Part shown: positions 39,601 through 48,117 of the stretch, piece after piece
Layout of the letters: each line of letters starts with the position of its first letter
How positions within the stretch are numbered: position 1 is the first letter of the stretch
IMG/VR virus record: IMGVR_UViG_3300033144_003463
Location: 1-50,020 of that record
Length of the DNA stretch: 50,020 bases
Strand: one strand, 5' to 3'
Source of the DNA: a virus
Made by a program: the position numbers and the translations under genes
The notes under the pieces: model-generated
Told to the model about the DNA's origin: nothing
Seen by the model: only the letters and a program-made list of their open reading frames with translations
The model's database searches: none

Positions 39601-41130
39601 TATGATTATCAAATAGATGTATCTGTTCAAGATGCAACATTTAGTATTCCAACTCCTACTTACGAATACGATTACGAGATAGATGTTGCCACACAAGACA
39701 TTACTTTTACAATACCGGCAACTACAATCTCCGGCGATTCGTTAGTTAGTCCCTCAGAACAAACAATCACGGCAAGTATTCCAGCATATACTGCGGCAGG
39801 AGATTCATTGGTGTTGCCTGCCACACAAACTGTTACTTTTAGCGTACAAGAATATACAATAAGTGGAGATTGTCTTATAGAATTAGAATATGAAGTAGGT
39901 GGAGGATTAATGGTATATGATGGCGCGGCTACAAAATATGACCAAGAAAATGTTTATTACGATGGAAAGAAAGCTTTTGTAATGAGTATCCCAGAGGTTG
40001 AAATATGTCTAGAATGGTGTATCAGGCCAGATGTCCAAAATGTTACGTTTAATATTCCTGTGCCGACAATAGAATCTGATTGCATAATAGACGTTGGAGT
40101 TCAAACGGCAACATTTAGCATTCAAGAAGCAACAGCCGGAGCATTTGTAGAAGTTAGCTCAAATGTTCAAGACTTGACCTTCTCAATACCCACACCGATA
40201 TATTCATGCGATTATCAGGTGAATATATCTACTCAAGAAGTAACGTTTAGCGTCCCTACATATGCTCAAACAGGTGATTCATTATACTCGGCAAGTATCC
40301 AAGAGGCAACATTCTCTATTCCAGAATACATAATTACAGGTGATGCTCTTTATGCAAGTTTAACGCAGGAATTAACCTTTTCAATATTAACGCCAACTTA
40401 TAAATATGACTATGAGATAACTCCATCTGCCAGAACGTTAACATTAAGTGTCCCCGGATATGAAATAACTGGAGATGCGTTATCTGTATTATCAGTTCAA
40501 AATATTACCGTAAGTATCCCGTCTTTCATAGCAACTGGAAACGCCCTAGATTCACCGTCGGTTCAAGACATTACGTTTACTATCCCTGGATTTGCCATTA
40601 CTGGAGATGTGTTATATCCGGCAGGAATTCAGTCTGTTACATTTACAATCCCAACCCCAACTTACGAATACGATTATCAGGTAAATGTAAGTACTCAGAC
40701 AGGAACATTCACTGTCCCAGAATCAGCTGTGTTTATAAATATATCGACTACAACATCTGCCCAAGCAATTACTGCTAGTATTCCTGGATTTACGGTTACT
40801 GGAGAAACGTTAGTTAGTCTAGGTGCCCAAACATTAATATTCTCATTGCCATCGCTTGCCATTACGGGAGAATCAAATTATTCTTCTGGCATTCAAGAAT
40901 TAACATTCGCAATCAATGCATCAAGTGTGATAGAGGGAACCGGAACGTCCCAATCTCCATCTGTTCAAGAAGTAACGTTCAGTATTCTAAGTTATGAGGT
41001 AGAAATTCTACATCATATACAACATAGGCCAATGGGAAGCATCCAATTCTATAAACCAACATCAAGAATAATTAAGGCTAATCCAATTGTAACAATTATG
41101 AAAAACATTAATAAACCAATCGCAAGATAA
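36682..41130 (+). CDS. Giant repetitive adhesin-like virion protein
   Basis: 1,482 residues. After a basic N terminus and a hydrophobic stretch (about 55-90), residues about 85-440 hold roughly eight repeats of the kind 'SCAxLDSTHFVVAYRD..G.A.IGV', a beta-propeller pattern. A fibronectin-III-like domain (about 443-534) follows. A carbohydrate-binding-like sandwich lies at about 605-773 (WTAAQINASDFGVAIS...VRIRVYY). About 30 copies of a 20-27-residue repeat 'VQxxTFSIPxPTYEYDYxI' fill most of about 541-1450. It is probably a fibre or head-attached adhesin for host or surface binding. Start ATG 36682 overlaps a possible leader peptide. Confidence 0.75.
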   Translation: MKNILNKIKKYFRKPEIEFNRPLTSDDVVRMFKEKRFYELKKLMPKSSFGKKQFSRGKTLLIILGVGLSVLSNNPIPFFVMLGISYGSIVAFFEGTQMYYNSCAMLDDTHFVVAYQASNLGRASIGVVTDDEIVFGDEYTFNSADSTYISCAKIDSTHFVISYRDEGGSDRGESIIGTVVSDDEISYGSIYAFNTAGTKYVSCAVLDSTHFVVAYRDDAGDDNGHTKIGVISNDDEIAFGSEDTFNAGADVDYTSCAALDSTHFVVAYADSGDDFGYAQIGVVSGSDTVFGSIYVFCSGAMYAPMAVCALDATHFAVAYRGTNGEAKIGVVSNGNEIAYGSAYTFNTSYTNDISCAKLDSTNIVVAFRDQADNDKGKARVGVFSSTDTITFGSEATFNSTSSKITTVAGLDATHFAVCYRDEGGADYGEAIVGVYSLPLVVPTVTTQAVSAIEKTTATGNGNITDDGGATATRGMCWDTSSTPTITDSHATNGTGEGAYTVAMTGLIAGTHYYVRAYATNSEGTSYGGEVEFDTAEDVTVNLAAQSLTFSTIAATILLGCSLAVAAQAATFSIPEYTVSVSDTTHESSVQELTFSIPEIEIRGNLVTAWKSPATAASVLISGTTIPWVDPNNCFSSNGSYATAALTYPSTGGDKSYYLKATNFSCSVPADATIEGIIVEVEAKGHLSEYNKDERVRIVKGDSIGSTNKPNATAWTQDETYYSHGGSEDLWGETWTAAQINASDFGVAISAQQFTGTANSMAYIDHVRIRVYYASDPDTEVKPSAQALTFSIPTHGFEISKTMDASVQDCTFSIPTPTYEYDYQIDATTQGLTFSIPSSEVNIPKTVDAGVQSATFSVPAYGVKIPKTIDASVQDLTFSILSPTYEYSYQVSVSAQSVTLSIPTPTYEYDYTTYPSVQSSTFSIPGYTATGGSLVSVSEQALTFSIPSYATSGGALYASSVQELTFTILAPTYEYDYQIDVSVQDATFSIPTPTYEYDYEIDVATQDITFTIPATTISGDSLVSPSEQTITASIPAYTAAGDSLVLPATQTVTFSVQEYTISGDCLIELEYEVGGGLMVYDGAATKYDQENVYYDGKKAFVMSIPEVEICLEWCIRPDVQNVTFNIPVPTIESDCIIDVGVQTATFSIQEATAGAFVEVSSNVQDLTFSIPTPIYSCDYQVNISTQEVTFSVPTYAQTGDSLYSASIQEATFSIPEYIITGDALYASLTQELTFSILTPTYKYDYEITPSARTLTLSVPGYEITGDALSVLSVQNITVSIPSFIATGNALDSPSVQDITFTIPGFAITGDVLYPAGIQSVTFTIPTPTYEYDYQVNVSTQTGTFTVPESAVFINISTTTSAQAITASIPGFTVTGETLVSLGAQTLIFSLPSLAITGESNYSSGIQELTFAINASSVIEGTGTSQSPSVQEVTFSILSYEVEILHHIQHRPMGSIQFYKPTSRIIKANPIVTIMKNINKPIAR
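38300..41010 (+). repeat. FSIP-repeat region coding for about 30 units
   Basis: Protein-level repeats built on Q-x-x-T-F-S-I-P, often extended by TPTYEYDYQI or ATGDSLYSAS, with one unrelated domain between. DNA copies differ at many synonymous sites, so the array is old and not a product of recent slippage. Confidence 0.85.
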
Positions 41131-41145
41131 TTAAAATAAAAACTT

Positions 41146-42276
41146 ATGAGAATTATACCTATCCAAAATCAAATATTAACCCAAAACAAAAAGTCCGGAT
41201 TCCTAACCGCGGATGCTAGTTCTGGTGATAGCACACTTACCGTAGAAAGTATTGTGGGGTTTGCTGTTGACCAAATCCTTTTAGTGGGAGAACTTGGTAA
41301 TGAGGATAGTGAGATAATTCTTACGCATGCCGATACGAGTCCAACTGGATCAACCGTGACATTGGTAGAGAACTTAACGTTTGCCCATACTCAGGGATGT
41401 AGAGTATATATCATTGATTGGAGTCAGGCAAGAATATCTTGGTCTGCAACCGCCACGGGAGATAAGACAGTATTAGATACTATCGATTTACAAGCAGATC
41501 AACTAGAAACTCTTTATACAGATACGACTGAAAGTAGTGGGTATTACTTTATACAATTTAAAGAAACTATTAATGATACTTATTCCGATTATTCCGATGC
41601 AATTCCATGGGCTGGGTGGAGTACAAATCAAGTAGGATATATTATAGAAAATGCCTTAAGGCAGAATAAGACTACCTTTACCGATAGTGTAAGTCATGAT
41701 TTCTGCATAGACGAGATTAATGCATCATTAAAATATATTAATGGGAAACGTAAGAAATGGCACAGATTACAACAGTTTGATTATGATTTGGCGACAACCG
41801 TTGATGGAACAGAAAGCTATGAATGTCCTAGCGATATGTGGGGATATTCTAATAAGTCTATCTTAGATATTCATTTAGATGGAGAAGATTCTTTGATATA
41901 CCTTGATGAAAGGATGTTTAATGAAGAGGACGATGACGATACTGGAGAACCAGAATATTATACGGTTAAAGAAGGCTCTGTTTATCTGCGTCCCATTCCA
42001 GATGATGAATATGATATAAAAATAGATTATTGGAAAGAATGTCCAGAGGTAGATAGTGATGCTGATACCATTGATATGGCCCGATACGATATGGTTAAGC
42101 ATTGGTTAATGTGGAAAATAAGAGCCATGTTAAAGAATGATGGAATCATCGATATGAGAGATGGCGATTTCGTAATCTTCCAAGATATGTTAAAGGATGC
42201 ATTATGGATAGAAAGTAATACTAGTGGCCAAGGGTATAAAATGAATCCTCATATAAATAAAATTCAATATAAATAA
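41146..42276 (+). CDS. Head-to-tail adaptor-like protein with N-terminal beta domain
   Basis: In this 376-residue protein, residues 1-150 are beta-rich (ADASSGDSTLTVESIVGFAVDQILLVGE...). The C-terminal part WSTNQVGYIIENALRQNK...DFCIDEINASLKYINGKRKKWHRLQQFDYDL...DMVKHWLMWKIRAML resembles head-tail connectors that dock under the portal in podophages. It ends at the homing endonuclease start (TAATG), followed by the nozzle gene. Function inferred. Confidence 0.6.
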   Translation: MRIIPIQNQILTQNKKSGFLTADASSGDSTLTVESIVGFAVDQILLVGELGNEDSEIILTHADTSPTGSTVTLVENLTFAHTQGCRVYIIDWSQARISWSATATGDKTVLDTIDLQADQLETLYTDTTESSGYYFIQFKETINDTYSDYSDAIPWAGWSTNQVGYIIENALRQNKTTFTDSVSHDFCIDEINASLKYINGKRKKWHRLQQFDYDLATTVDGTESYECPSDMWGYSNKSILDIHLDGEDSLIYLDERMFNEEDDDDTGEPEYYTVKEGSVYLRPIPDDEYDIKIDYWKECPEVDSDADTIDMARYDMVKHWLMWKIRAMLKNDGIIDMRDGDFVIFQDMLKDALWIESNTSGQGYKMNPHINKIQYK

Positions 42277-42839
42277 TGAATGGTAATCTAGGGAAAATTA
42301 GAACGCCTGAAATGAAAAAAAGATATAGCGAGTCCAAAATGGGTGAGAAGAATCCCATGTACGGGAAAAAATATAGTAAAAAAGAAAAGGAAAAAATGAG
42401 CGAAATACTTAAGGGTAGAATGCCATGGAATCATAGGAGGAGACTATCAAAAGTTCACAAAGAAAATATTAGAATAGCAATGTTGAAACATGCCGCCAGA
42501 GGGGAAAGTCATTATCGCTGGAATTTAGATAGGGAGGCGGTGAGAAGGGATTTGAGAAATGATCCAGAGTATAAACAATGGAGGTATCGGGTTTTCAAAA
42601 GAGATAGACATGTTTGTAGAATGAATAACCAAGATTGTTTTGGAAAGGTACAAGCTCATCATATTTTGCCTTGGAAGGGTTATCCAAAAGAGAGATATAA
42701 TATTAATAATGGCATTACATTATGCCAAGCCCATCATCCAACTACGCGGGCTGAAGAGAAACGGCTGATTCCATTGTTTCAGGGATTAGTGTCAGTATCA
42801 AATGAAATAATTTGCCAAAAGTTGCACCACAAAATATAA
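42276..42839 (+). CDS. HNH homing endonuclease with NUMOD3 repeats
   Basis: In this 187-residue protein the N terminus has NUMOD3-type repeats (PEMKKRYSESKMGEKNPMYGKKYSKKEKEKMSEILKG, KVHKENIRIAMLKHAARGESHYRW). The HNH core is RDRHVCRMNNQDCFGKVQAHHILPWKGYPKERYNINNGITLCQAHH. It sits between the adaptor and nozzle genes, overlapping the adaptor stop by one base and the nozzle start by 28 bases. It appears to have displaced the normal leader of the nozzle gene, which now starts with TTG. Confidence 0.85.
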   Translation: MNGNLGKIRTPEMKKRYSESKMGEKNPMYGKKYSKKEKEKMSEILKGRMPWNHRRRLSKVHKENIRIAMLKHAARGESHYRWNLDREAVRRDLRNDPEYKQWRYRVFKRDRHVCRMNNQDCFGKVQAHHILPWKGYPKERYNINNGITLCQAHHPTTRAEEKRLIPLFQGLVSVSNEIICQKLHHKI

Positions 42840-44248
42840 GAGATTGCTCAGAGGGAATTATCCAGTCTGTTGACCCAGCCATAGTCGCACCGAATAGTGT
42901 TTACTTAGCGGTGAATTTTCTATTCCATAAATACTTAGGCAGGGCGAAATTAAGAGGTGGAACAACTCAACTTGGAACACAGATAGTTAATAATAAAACA
43001 ATCCTGGGGCTTTATCAACACATTACTGCTAGCGGGACAAAGGTTCCATTAGCTGTTATTAACGATTCAGGAGATGCAAACTCAGACGTTTTTGCTTACA
43101 CTGCTGGTACGTGGAGTATTTGTACTGGTACTGGAATCAATTTAACAAAGAATAAAAAGGCCCACCTTGTAACATTTTTAGACACAACCGCATTGGTAAA
43201 CGGATCTGAACAGATCTCAACAACTGATGGAGAGGCGTGGGTAAACACTGGTGGAAACCTAGACATAGGAAATATGCCAGCAGCCAAATATATAATAGAA
43301 TTTAAAGATAGGGTTTATGTGGCCGGAGTATCTGGCAATTTAGATACATTATATTATTCATCAATAAGAGACGCTGGTGCAATTAGTTGGACAGTAGGGA
43401 ATGGTAATATACCGATAGAAGAAGAGGAGGGGGCTGGTGCAATAACAGGGCTAGCCAAGGTTCCTGGTTATTTATTAGTTTTTAAAGAAAGATCTTTAAA
43501 GAGATGGGATGTACAATCAACATATCCAGAAAGTTTAATTGATATAGGATGTCCATCACAAGAAGGAATTGTAATGACGCGACAATTAGCATATTACTTT
43601 AATAAGAGAGGTATTTTTGAAACGAATGGTGGTTACCCCAGAAAGATCTCACGCAGGATACAAGACATTATAGATGCTATTCCATCAAGTTATTATTCAT
43701 CCGTATCTGGATGGGGAGATGGAGAGAATGTTTATTTCTCAATAGGAGATATTACAATAGATGATTTAGATATTACCAACTGTGTAATAGCATATAATAT
43801 AGATACTAAAACTTGGAGTCTGTTATCATTTCCGAATGAGTTCATGGTATGGTATCACTATGTAGATAGTAACGGAGATGAAATAGTCGTAGCAGGAGAT
43901 GATGATGGAAATGTATGGAAGGTATTTGAGGGGACGCAAGATGGAAGTTCTGATATTTCTTGGTTGCTTCAATATCATCCACAAGAATTTGGATCTCGTG
44001 GTAGATTAAAAGATATAACTAATTTAGTTGTATATACCAAAAATGTCCGTAATGGAATATTAAATTGTAGAACCAATGAAGATGGAAACTTTAAGCCAGT
44101 GGGGAACATAACAAAAGATGTTCAGCATATTACAACTGGACTAAGGGGACATTCTTTTGAATTTAGATTAAATGGAATTGGAATTAACTCACAAATAATA
44201 GGAATTGATTTACCAGACTTAAATATTAATCTTAGTTATGATGACTAG
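42812..44248 (+). CDS. Tail nozzle-like beta-propeller protein
   Basis: The start is TTG 42812 inside the homing endonuclease tail; no better ATG fits the N terminus PKVAPQNIRDCSEGIIQSVDPAIVAPNSVYLAVNFLF. 478 residues. Repeated blades with W/Y-rich strands (LGLYQHITASGT, GNLDTLYYSSIRDAG, LLVFKERSLKRWDV, RGIFETNGGYPRKIS, VYFSIGD, CVIAYNIDTKTWSL, YVDSNGDEIVVAGDDDGNVWKVF) indicate a propeller like the nozzle proteins of podophage tails. Confidence 0.65.
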   Translation: MPKVAPQNIRDCSEGIIQSVDPAIVAPNSVYLAVNFLFHKYLGRAKLRGGTTQLGTQIVNNKTILGLYQHITASGTKVPLAVINDSGDANSDVFAYTAGTWSICTGTGINLTKNKKAHLVTFLDTTALVNGSEQISTTDGEAWVNTGGNLDIGNMPAAKYIIEFKDRVYVAGVSGNLDTLYYSSIRDAGAISWTVGNGNIPIEEEEGAGAITGLAKVPGYLLVFKERSLKRWDVQSTYPESLIDIGCPSQEGIVMTRQLAYYFNKRGIFETNGGYPRKISRRIQDIIDAIPSSYYSSVSGWGDGENVYFSIGDITIDDLDITNCVIAYNIDTKTWSLLSFPNEFMVWYHYVDSNGDEIVVAGDDDGNVWKVFEGTQDGSSDISWLLQYHPQEFGSRGRLKDITNLVVYTKNVRNGILNCRTNEDGNFKPVGNITKDVQHITTGLRGHSFEFRLNGIGINSQIIGIDLPDLNINLSYDD

Positions 44249-45929
44249 TTTAACACAACCAACATATAATATATTTGATTTAGGATATGATAGGGATCTT
44301 CTAAAGCCCGATGGGTTTTATGATGCTCCATCAAGGATGCAATCCAATATGGATAGTATGAATCCGATATCTCTTGGAGGTGGTGAAATAATAGGAAATC
44401 TAGAAATAATTGATGGTTATTTACAGTCTGGCAATTTTGTATCAGGATCTACCGGATGGAAATTAACTCCAACAAGTGCCGAAATAAATGTTTCAACAGC
44501 AATCCATTCTTTAGATATTCCGGACACAACGGGCGGAGATTCTTTTCATACAGATTCAGACGGGAATAGTTGGTGGGGATGTAACGTTGCAGACTTCGCT
44601 TCTAATAATGATAATGCCGATGCTTATATTTTAAAAACTGGCGTGGCAAAACTTCAATCCTTAACCGTAGTTGGGGGGGCAATTGACGGAACATCTACTA
44701 TTGGCGGAAGAGCGGCATCAATTATAGCCTCAGCTATAGATGCTTCTGGACATTTCGCAGATGATGCCATAAACACGGCCGCTGGAACAATTTTAGGAGA
44801 ATTTGCATTCAGCGGTTCTGGGGCAATACAAATAGGAGAATATGTAAATGGAGTTACTGGAGATTTGAAACTAAGCCCATCTGGAATTTTAGCAAGAAAT
44901 TCTGCTGGTGATACTACGTTTTCTATTAACGGAAATACTGGAGTAGCTGTATTGAACGGCTTAGTTGTAGGAACGAATGTAGGATTGGGAACAGCAGAAG
45001 ATAGTGCTGGGGTTACTGCAATTGTAGGAAATACCGTAACAACGGCTTATGTTAATGCGTTAGATGTTAATGCGGCCACTGTGTCAGCGAGTATATCTAT
45101 CACAACTCCAGCTATTACTGGTGGGACTATTCAAACTGCTGCTGGAACTGGTCAAAGGATTTTAATGAGTGGCAGCGACAATACATTGGCCTTTTATAAT
45201 GGAAGCAATGAGGTCGTTACTCAACTTGGTGGTGGAACTAACATCGGAAATGCAATAAGAATAATACTTGATACTTCTACCATGGCTGGGATGAGGATTG
45301 ATTCTGATGTTGACGCAACGGCAGGCATTCAGATTGTTAATGGTGGAGCTGTTACAATGAATGGACTTGCAGTTTCAATGACGAATGCTGGTGCAGGGAA
45401 TGATGGATATGGAATGCTTATTGACCATAGGGGAACTAGTTCTGGAAAGGGATTAGAGATAATTCGTTCAAATGGTAGCGGCAATTCTATTGATATTACT
45501 CACAGCACAACTGGTTCTGCAATATCAATTTCTAATGATGCAAATTCTGCTGCAATAGATATAATCCATAGTGGAACTGGTAATGCTTCCAATGCGATTA
45601 AAATAGATTCTTCTGAATCAACTGCAATCAGTGCATTAGATATTAGTTATGGTTCTGCATATAGTGACCAGTATGCAGGGAAATTTGCTCGTTCTGGCGG
45701 AGAATCTGTTCTTTTCCTTAGCCATACTGCTGATGCTAGTGGCACAAGACGAGCTGGCATTGAGCTGGATATTGGTGATACGACTGGAACTGGTGCAGTT
45801 GCTGCAGCATTTATATTTAATGGCAAAGAGGTTGCTACTGGAGCTGTGGGCGGTAATCAAGACAGGGTGTTGAGGGTATATGTTGGAGGCACTGTTTACT
45901 ACATACCATTACATACAACATATTCATAA
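44238..45929 (+). CDS. Tail fibre protein
   Basis: This 563-residue protein overlaps the nozzle gene by 11 bases. The N-terminal region (about 1-80) probably attaches to the tail. The shaft follows, with GSTGWKLTPTSAEIN, GGAIDGTSTIGG and many Gly/Ser/Ile/Asn-rich short strands. The C terminus NQDRVLRVYVGGTVYYIPLHTTYS is a common fibre tip ending. Functions in host recognition; receptor unknown. Confidence 0.7.
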   Translation: MMTSLTQPTYNIFDLGYDRDLLKPDGFYDAPSRMQSNMDSMNPISLGGGEIIGNLEIIDGYLQSGNFVSGSTGWKLTPTSAEINVSTAIHSLDIPDTTGGDSFHTDSDGNSWWGCNVADFASNNDNADAYILKTGVAKLQSLTVVGGAIDGTSTIGGRAASIIASAIDASGHFADDAINTAAGTILGEFAFSGSGAIQIGEYVNGVTGDLKLSPSGILARNSAGDTTFSINGNTGVAVLNGLVVGTNVGLGTAEDSAGVTAIVGNTVTTAYVNALDVNAATVSASISITTPAITGGTIQTAAGTGQRILMSGSDNTLAFYNGSNEVVTQLGGGTNIGNAIRIILDTSTMAGMRIDSDVDATAGIQIVNGGAVTMNGLAVSMTNAGAGNDGYGMLIDHRGTSSGKGLEIIRSNGSGNSIDITHSTTGSAISISNDANSAAIDIIHSGTGNASNAIKIDSSESTAISALDISYGSAYSDQYAGKFARSGGESVLFLSHTADASGTRRAGIELDIGDTTGTGAVAAAFIFNGKEVATGAVGGNQDRVLRVYVGGTVYYIPLHTTYS

Positions 45930-45971
45930 AGGATTAAAAAACAATAAAAAAATAGAATTATTAAAAAAATA

Positions 45972-45979
45972 AAAGGTCG
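45972..45979 (+). promoter_or_regulatory. AAAGGTCG leader motif, copy 7
   Basis: AAAGGTCG lies 21 bases before ATG 46001 in a very A-rich gap (45930-46000) after the tail fibre gene. It opens the three-gene ejection block. Confidence 0.45.
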
Positions 45980-46000
45980 TTATAAATAAAACTAAAAATT

Positions 46001-47098
46001 ATGGCAAATACAAAACAAAAACATTGGAATTATGCTTATGGAGCTACGGGAGGAGAAGATCATAAATTCTGGGGAACAGACGAAGAGGCAGAAGCATGGA
46101 TCAAAAAGAGGGGATATGTTACTACGAAACCATCGGCTGGAGAGATGAGTGGTAATATTGAGGATAAAATGGGTGATATCCAGCAACAGATAGAATTGTA
46201 TCAAGCCCAGCTAGAGGCTGCAAAAAGTGCAGGAGTAAGCGGGGATGAACCAATTCCTCAAAGTATTTTAGATGAAGTCGTAGAAGAACAAGAACAAAAC
46301 GATCAGTCTTTTGAAGACATTTTAAAGAATGCATCAGATGAATTAAAAAATTCTCCTTATTGGCAGTATCTAACGCCTCAACAACAAACGATGATGGTCA
46401 TGAGTGAATACTCTACTCAGGCTGGAAATGAAGCATATGCAGATGCATTTCAAGAGTCATTGGTACTGGCTGGACAAGCAGTTGGCCCATATTGGCAAGA
46501 ACAAATGGATATCATAACACAGCAGTTAGGATATGCCCTTGGAACAATGGATGAGAACTTCGAGAATCAACACGATTGGTTATTAAAGCAAATTGATAAA
46601 ATAGAAAATGATTTAGAATACGAATCAGAGTATTTAACATTAGAACAACAGTCTGCGTTAGCTAGGCAAAAAGAGAAGTATGGAATACAGGTAGAACAAA
46701 TGCAAGAGAATATGGCTAGTAGAGGATTGAGTGGTTCTTCTATAAAGGCAAAGACTGCCCAAAGATTAAAGATAGCTGATGAAGATGTAATAGAAAGCAC
46801 CACAAGACATTATAATAGATTGATGAGAAATTTAACAACTGGTGGGCAATTTAATATAGATTCAATTAATCAACGAATAGGAGAATTACAAGCGAGCCTA
46901 ACTCAAAGTCAAACATCTGCAGTTCATACAGCAGAGGGCGTGATAGGGACTGAAGCGGTATTGGGAGTTGGTGGAACATCTGGTCTTACTCTTGGAACTC
47001 CAGGAAGTCCATTTTCTGGAACAATAGGTCAACAAGAGCTTGAAGATACAAAAAGCACCGCAGAATCATTAATGATGACAAATTATCCAAACTTATGA
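46001..47098 (+). CDS. Probable internal (ejection) virion protein
   Basis: 365 residues. Almost entirely helical and Gln/Glu-rich, with long coiled-coil segments (IEDKMGDIQQQIELYQAQLEAAK; QHDWLLKQIDKIENDLEYESEYLTLEQQ). It ends in a Gly/Thr-rich tail. It is followed by two more large virion genes with four-base and seven-base junctions, like the three internal proteins ejected by T7-like phages. Function inferred from position and composition. Confidence 0.55.
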   Translation: MANTKQKHWNYAYGATGGEDHKFWGTDEEAEAWIKKRGYVTTKPSAGEMSGNIEDKMGDIQQQIELYQAQLEAAKSAGVSGDEPIPQSILDEVVEEQEQNDQSFEDILKNASDELKNSPYWQYLTPQQQTMMVMSEYSTQAGNEAYADAFQESLVLAGQAVGPYWQEQMDIITQQLGYALGTMDENFENQHDWLLKQIDKIENDLEYESEYLTLEQQSALARQKEKYGIQVEQMQENMASRGLSGSSIKAKTAQRLKIADEDVIESTTRHYNRLMRNLTTGGQFNIDSINQRIGELQASLTQSQTSAVHTAEGVIGTEAVLGVGGTSGLTLGTPGSPFSGTIGQQELEDTKSTAESLMMTNYPNL

Positions 47099-48111
47099 GT
47101 TATTATATAAAAGGAGAAAAAGATCCATATCCTAGCAAGGAATGGTATGAGGCTAGTCAAAAGATGAGGGGTCGCGGAGAAACCGTGACTAGTTCTGGTG
47201 TTAATAAGGAAAGGGCTGGAGTTGGCGGAACAACCGTGACAGACCTAGAGGGAACATTGGCAAAGGCCAAGAAAGAAACACCCAAGGCATTGCCAACTGG
47301 TGGAATAGATAGTTTCACGGCAATGAATATAATGATGAGAGATATAGCTGGGAGAGCCAAGAAGAGGCGTATGAAGACTGGAATGGAGGCTGTAACTGGT
47401 GGATTAGATGAAATGGGGTTTGATAGATCAAAAATGAGCGGAAGCGTAACTAGGGGAATCATAGACTTTGTTGCAAGACAAACTGCCCCAGCGATAGATA
47501 GGCAGTTCGATAATATGGCAGACATTATTAAGAGCCTATCCACACAGCAAGATAAGATAAAAAGTGATGCCAAGAGCACCATCCAAATGATGATGAGTTC
47601 TAAGATATGGAATAGCGCAACGGATGAACAAAGGAAGATATTATGGGAACAAGCAGGAATGCCTGGAAATCCTTTAACTGTCCCATTAGATACAGAAGAT
47701 CAGGAAGATATTAGAAAAGATATTGTAGATGATGTTTACCGTTCTCGAAGTGCATATAGGGATAGTTCGGAAGAGGGATGGCGTGAGGATCTTATAGGGG
47801 TAATGGTTGCTACTTATGGACCAGAATGGGAGGGGTATATTAAAAAACAGGTTTATGTATTATTGCCAGATGATTTAACTGTTGAAACAACTACATATGA
47901 TGACTTGAAGGCCGACGAACAATCACTGGTAAATGTTATTCAGCATAGAATTGATTCTGAATATAGCGATGAAGAATCAGAACTTGATTATAGTGATTAT
48001 GAGGCAGTGGTAAAAGCCTTTCCACAATATGCTCATCTATTAAAGCCTGCGAAAATGGGCGATATGGATGAAAGAGACTTTCAAACTTGGAAACAAGAAC
48101 AAGATAAATAA
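47095..48111 (+). CDS. Probable internal (ejection) virion protein
   Basis: 338 residues. Its start overlaps the preceding stop by four bases. Helical, with a basic middle region (RDIAGRAKKRRMKTGMEAVTGG), RGIIDFVARQTAPAIDRQFDNMADIIKSLS, and an acidic C-terminal half. Second member of the three-gene ejection-type block that ends in the giant polyvalent protein. No named family recognised. Confidence 0.5.
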   Translation: MSYYIKGEKDPYPSKEWYEASQKMRGRGETVTSSGVNKERAGVGGTTVTDLEGTLAKAKKETPKALPTGGIDSFTAMNIMMRDIAGRAKKRRMKTGMEAVTGGLDEMGFDRSKMSGSVTRGIIDFVARQTAPAIDRQFDNMADIIKSLSTQQDKIKSDAKSTIQMMMSSKIWNSATDEQRKILWEQAGMPGNPLTVPLDTEDQEDIRKDIVDDVYRSRSAYRDSSEEGWREDLIGVMVATYGPEWEGYIKKQVYVLLPDDLTVETTTYDDLKADEQSLVNVIQHRIDSEYSDEESELDYSDYEAVVKAFPQYAHLLKPAKMGDMDERDFQTWKQEQDK

Positions 48112-48117
48112 ACAATT

